Assembly (NCBI RefSeq): GCF_900290115.1
Contig: NZ_LT985750.1
Coordinates: 388,750 to 452,749 of the forward strand
Length of the DNA: 64,000 nt
Direction: 5' to 3'
Source of the DNA: Alistipes sp. Marseille-P5061
GTDB lineage: Bacteria > Bacteroidota > Bacteroidia > Bacteroidales > Rikenellaceae
Position numbers and translations under genes: made by a program. Positions 62,668 through 64,000 of the stretch are shown piece after piece; position 1 is the stretch's first letter, and each line of letters opens with the position of its first letter. Under the pieces are notes generated by a model, which saw only the letters and a program-made list of their open reading frames with translations, made no database searches and was not told where the DNA came from.

Positions 62668-64000
62668 TTAGAAATCGGACTTGAACGCCTTGGGGCGCGT
62701 CATGCTCTCGGTGTAGACGTTGCCGAAGCGGTCGGTGACGGAGATTTCGAGCGTCGAGTTCGCGGACGAAGCCGTCACGGAGAAGATGTGCGGGCAGTAT
62801 CCCGAGGGGAAGGAGAGCGAGTTCGAGACGCCGCGCGGGATGTCGTAGGAAATCGTGTGGAGCGGGTCGCGCATCCATACCTGCTCGACGTCGAGCTGGC
62901 GGTCGTTCTCCGTCACGGTGATGTCCCAGCCCGGTTCGTAGGCCCAAACGTTGATGAATACCTCGTTTTCGCCCACCGAGTTGTAGTCGTTGCGGCGGTT
63001 GGGCAGGTTGCCCGAATCAAAGGCCTTCTGCGCCTCCTCGTCGGTTGCCCAGTAGTTCTTCACCTCGTTCATGTCGTAGGTCATGAACTGACGCTCGACG
63101 GGCAGGTCGACGCCCTTGTACTGCCACTTCATGTCGGTGCCGTTGACCGTGTAAATCTTGTAGCCGGCCGGCGAGCCGTCCGTGCAGATGTTGATGCCGG
63201 CGTAGTTGCGCGTCCACCACCAGGTGCCGCAGACGGCCGCCACGTTCTGCTCGTAGACGTTGCTGAACGAGGGCGACTGGATGTTGCGGTTGACGTGCGT
63301 GTGGCCCGTGACGAAGGTGACGTTCTTAAAGCCGTCGAAGCAGCTCAGCACCTCGCTCACGTTGGTTACGGCGGTGGTTACGCGGTCGATGCCCGAGTAG
63401 TTGTAGAGCGGGCAGTGTGCGCCGACCACAATCGGGGTCGACTTGTCGACGTACTTGAGCTCCTCGCGCAGCCAGGCAAGCTGCTTGGCGGTGAAGGTGC
63501 GGTTGTACTCACGGTCGCCCACGACGCCCTGCGAGCCGCCGTCGTTGGTATACTGCGTATCGTCGAGCATGATGTAGTGAATCTTGCCGATGTTCATTGC
63601 GTAGTAGACCGGGCCCATGTACTGGCGGTAGGGTGCCTCGGCCAGGAAGTCATCGGCCACGTAGGGGTCGTTGTCGTGGTTGCCCATGGCGGACCATACC
63701 TGGAAGTTGAAGTCCTCGATGGCAGCCTTGCACTCGGGCAGCGCCCACTTGTTCGAATACCAGTAGAGGTCCCACGAGAAGTCGCCCAGGTTGAGCATGT
63801 AGACCTTGCCTGCGAAGCTGTTGTAGTTGGCCGTAATCTCACTTGCGAAGCCGTCGGCGAACTGTACGTGGTCAAGCGGCGTGTTGCGGTTGGCCAGGTG
63901 CATGTCCGTAGCCACGAGCATCGTGTGGTTGTCGTTCTGCGTCGGAATGAGCTTGAAGTCGAGCTGCTCGCAGGTCGAGGCGTCGAGCGTGCAGGGCTTC
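62668..64000 (-). CDS. Calcineurin-like metallophosphoesterase, N-terminus outside window
   Basis: At least 443 residues, open to the window edge. Metal-binding motifs appear in order: ATDMHLANRN (D-x-H), LNLGDFSWD (GD), MGNHDNDPY (GNHD), VVGAHCPLYN and VTGHTHVNRN (GHTH), a complete binuclear phosphoesterase set. The C-terminal 150 residues form a beta domain resembling the C-terminal domain of secreted calcineurin-like phosphoesterases in Bacteroidetes. It stands 18 bases upstream of the BACON gene, so it is likely cotranscribed with the SusCD locus. The cut N-terminus probably holds a signal peptide. The substrate is unknown: a phosphodiester or phosphorylated glycan is plausible. Confidence 0.88.
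   Translation of the reverse strand, partial: KPCTLDASTCEQLDFKLIPTQNDNHTMLVATDMHLANRNTPLDHVQFADGFASEITANYNSFAGKVYMLNLGDFSWDLYWYSNKWALPECKAAIEDFNFQVWSAMGNHDNDPYVADDFLAEAPYRQYMGPVYYAMNIGKIHYIMLDDTQYTNDGGSQGVVGDREYNRTFTAKQLAWLREELKYVDKSTPIVVGAHCPLYNYSGIDRVTTAVTNVSEVLSCFDGFKNVTFVTGHTHVNRNIQSPSFSNVYEQNVAAVCGTWWWTRNYAGINICTDGSPAGYKIYTVNGTDMKWQYKGVDLPVERQFMTYDMNEVKNYWATDEEAQKAFDSGNLPNRRNDYNSVGENEVFINVWAYEPGWDITVTENDRQLDVEQVWMRDPLHTISYDIPRGVSNSLSFPSGYCPHIFSVTASSANSTLEISVTDRFGNVYTESMTRPKAFKSDF

Overview
The window looks like chromosomal DNA of a GC-rich Bacteroidales bacterium, most likely Alistipes or a close Rikenellaceae relative. The evidence is: promoters of the Bacteroidetes form (TTG/TTTG, about 19-21 bases, then TAnnTTTG) in front of many genes; a SusC/SusD pair with BACON-domain lipoproteins; the Bacteroidetes-type omega subunit; a Bacteroides-type tryptophanase; a class I fumarase; a cobalamin-dependent ribonucleotide reductase; and GC-rich coding sequence. 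The genus is an inference; no rRNA is present.

Layout. 1-250 is the end of an IS30-family insertion sequence cut by the window edge, followed by about 320 bases of unexplained, less GC-rich DNA that abuts a tRNA-Pro gene. 818-3740 is a three-gene ABC importer for a siderophore, heme or cobalamin (binding lipoprotein, permease, ATPase). 3836-7154 is the translation and folding block: tRNA-Glu, rpsT, tRNA-His, groES-groL. 7386-9409 is an ECF sigma factor with an unusually large anti-sigma protein. 9900-14125 is a minus-strand operon bamD-rpoZ-coaBC-recN. 15237-23446 carries greA, gcvH, birA, dapD, a prolyl oligopeptidase, lysC and an exported zinc-finger protein. 23612-30589 carries a stand-alone DUF4435 protein, an eIF1/SUI1-like factor, a large secreted protein with a zinc-protease motif and a barrel-like C-terminus, and a class A penicillin-binding protein. 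30768-42602 is mostly central metabolism (asd, tnaA, sod, class II aldolase, fumarase, mdh) plus batD-batE and recR. 42925-53063 holds a META-domain lipoprotein, ridA, nrdJ, an OmpA-family protein, ribH, a TPR membrane protein, a YitT-like membrane protein divergent from an AraC regulator, and recF with a DUF721 partner. 53184-64000 is a minus-strand outer-membrane uptake locus: calcineurin-like phosphoesterase (incomplete), BACON lipoprotein, SusC, SusD, second BACON lipoprotein.

How the parts connect. lysC, asd and dapD are scattered members of the aspartate-diaminopimelate route, and the class A PBP uses the resulting peptidoglycan precursors. Fumarase and mdh serve the reductive branch of anaerobic succinate formation, alongside aldolase. 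The vitamin or iron importer could support NrdJ, which needs adenosylcobalamin. BamD, the SusCD locus, the OmpA protein and the protease-barrel protein all concern the outer membrane.

The most unusual features are: a 36-base imperfect palindrome and a sigma-54-like promoter upstream of groESL; an anti-sigma protein that seems to fuse RseA-like and LolA/RseB-like parts; a HExxH...E protease motif in front of a beta-propeller-like and barrel-like region; two paralogous BACON proteins bracketing SusC/SusD next to a phosphoesterase; and a set of GC-rich minisatellites (134, 30, 22, 17, 16/8 and 7 bp units) confined to intergenic regions.
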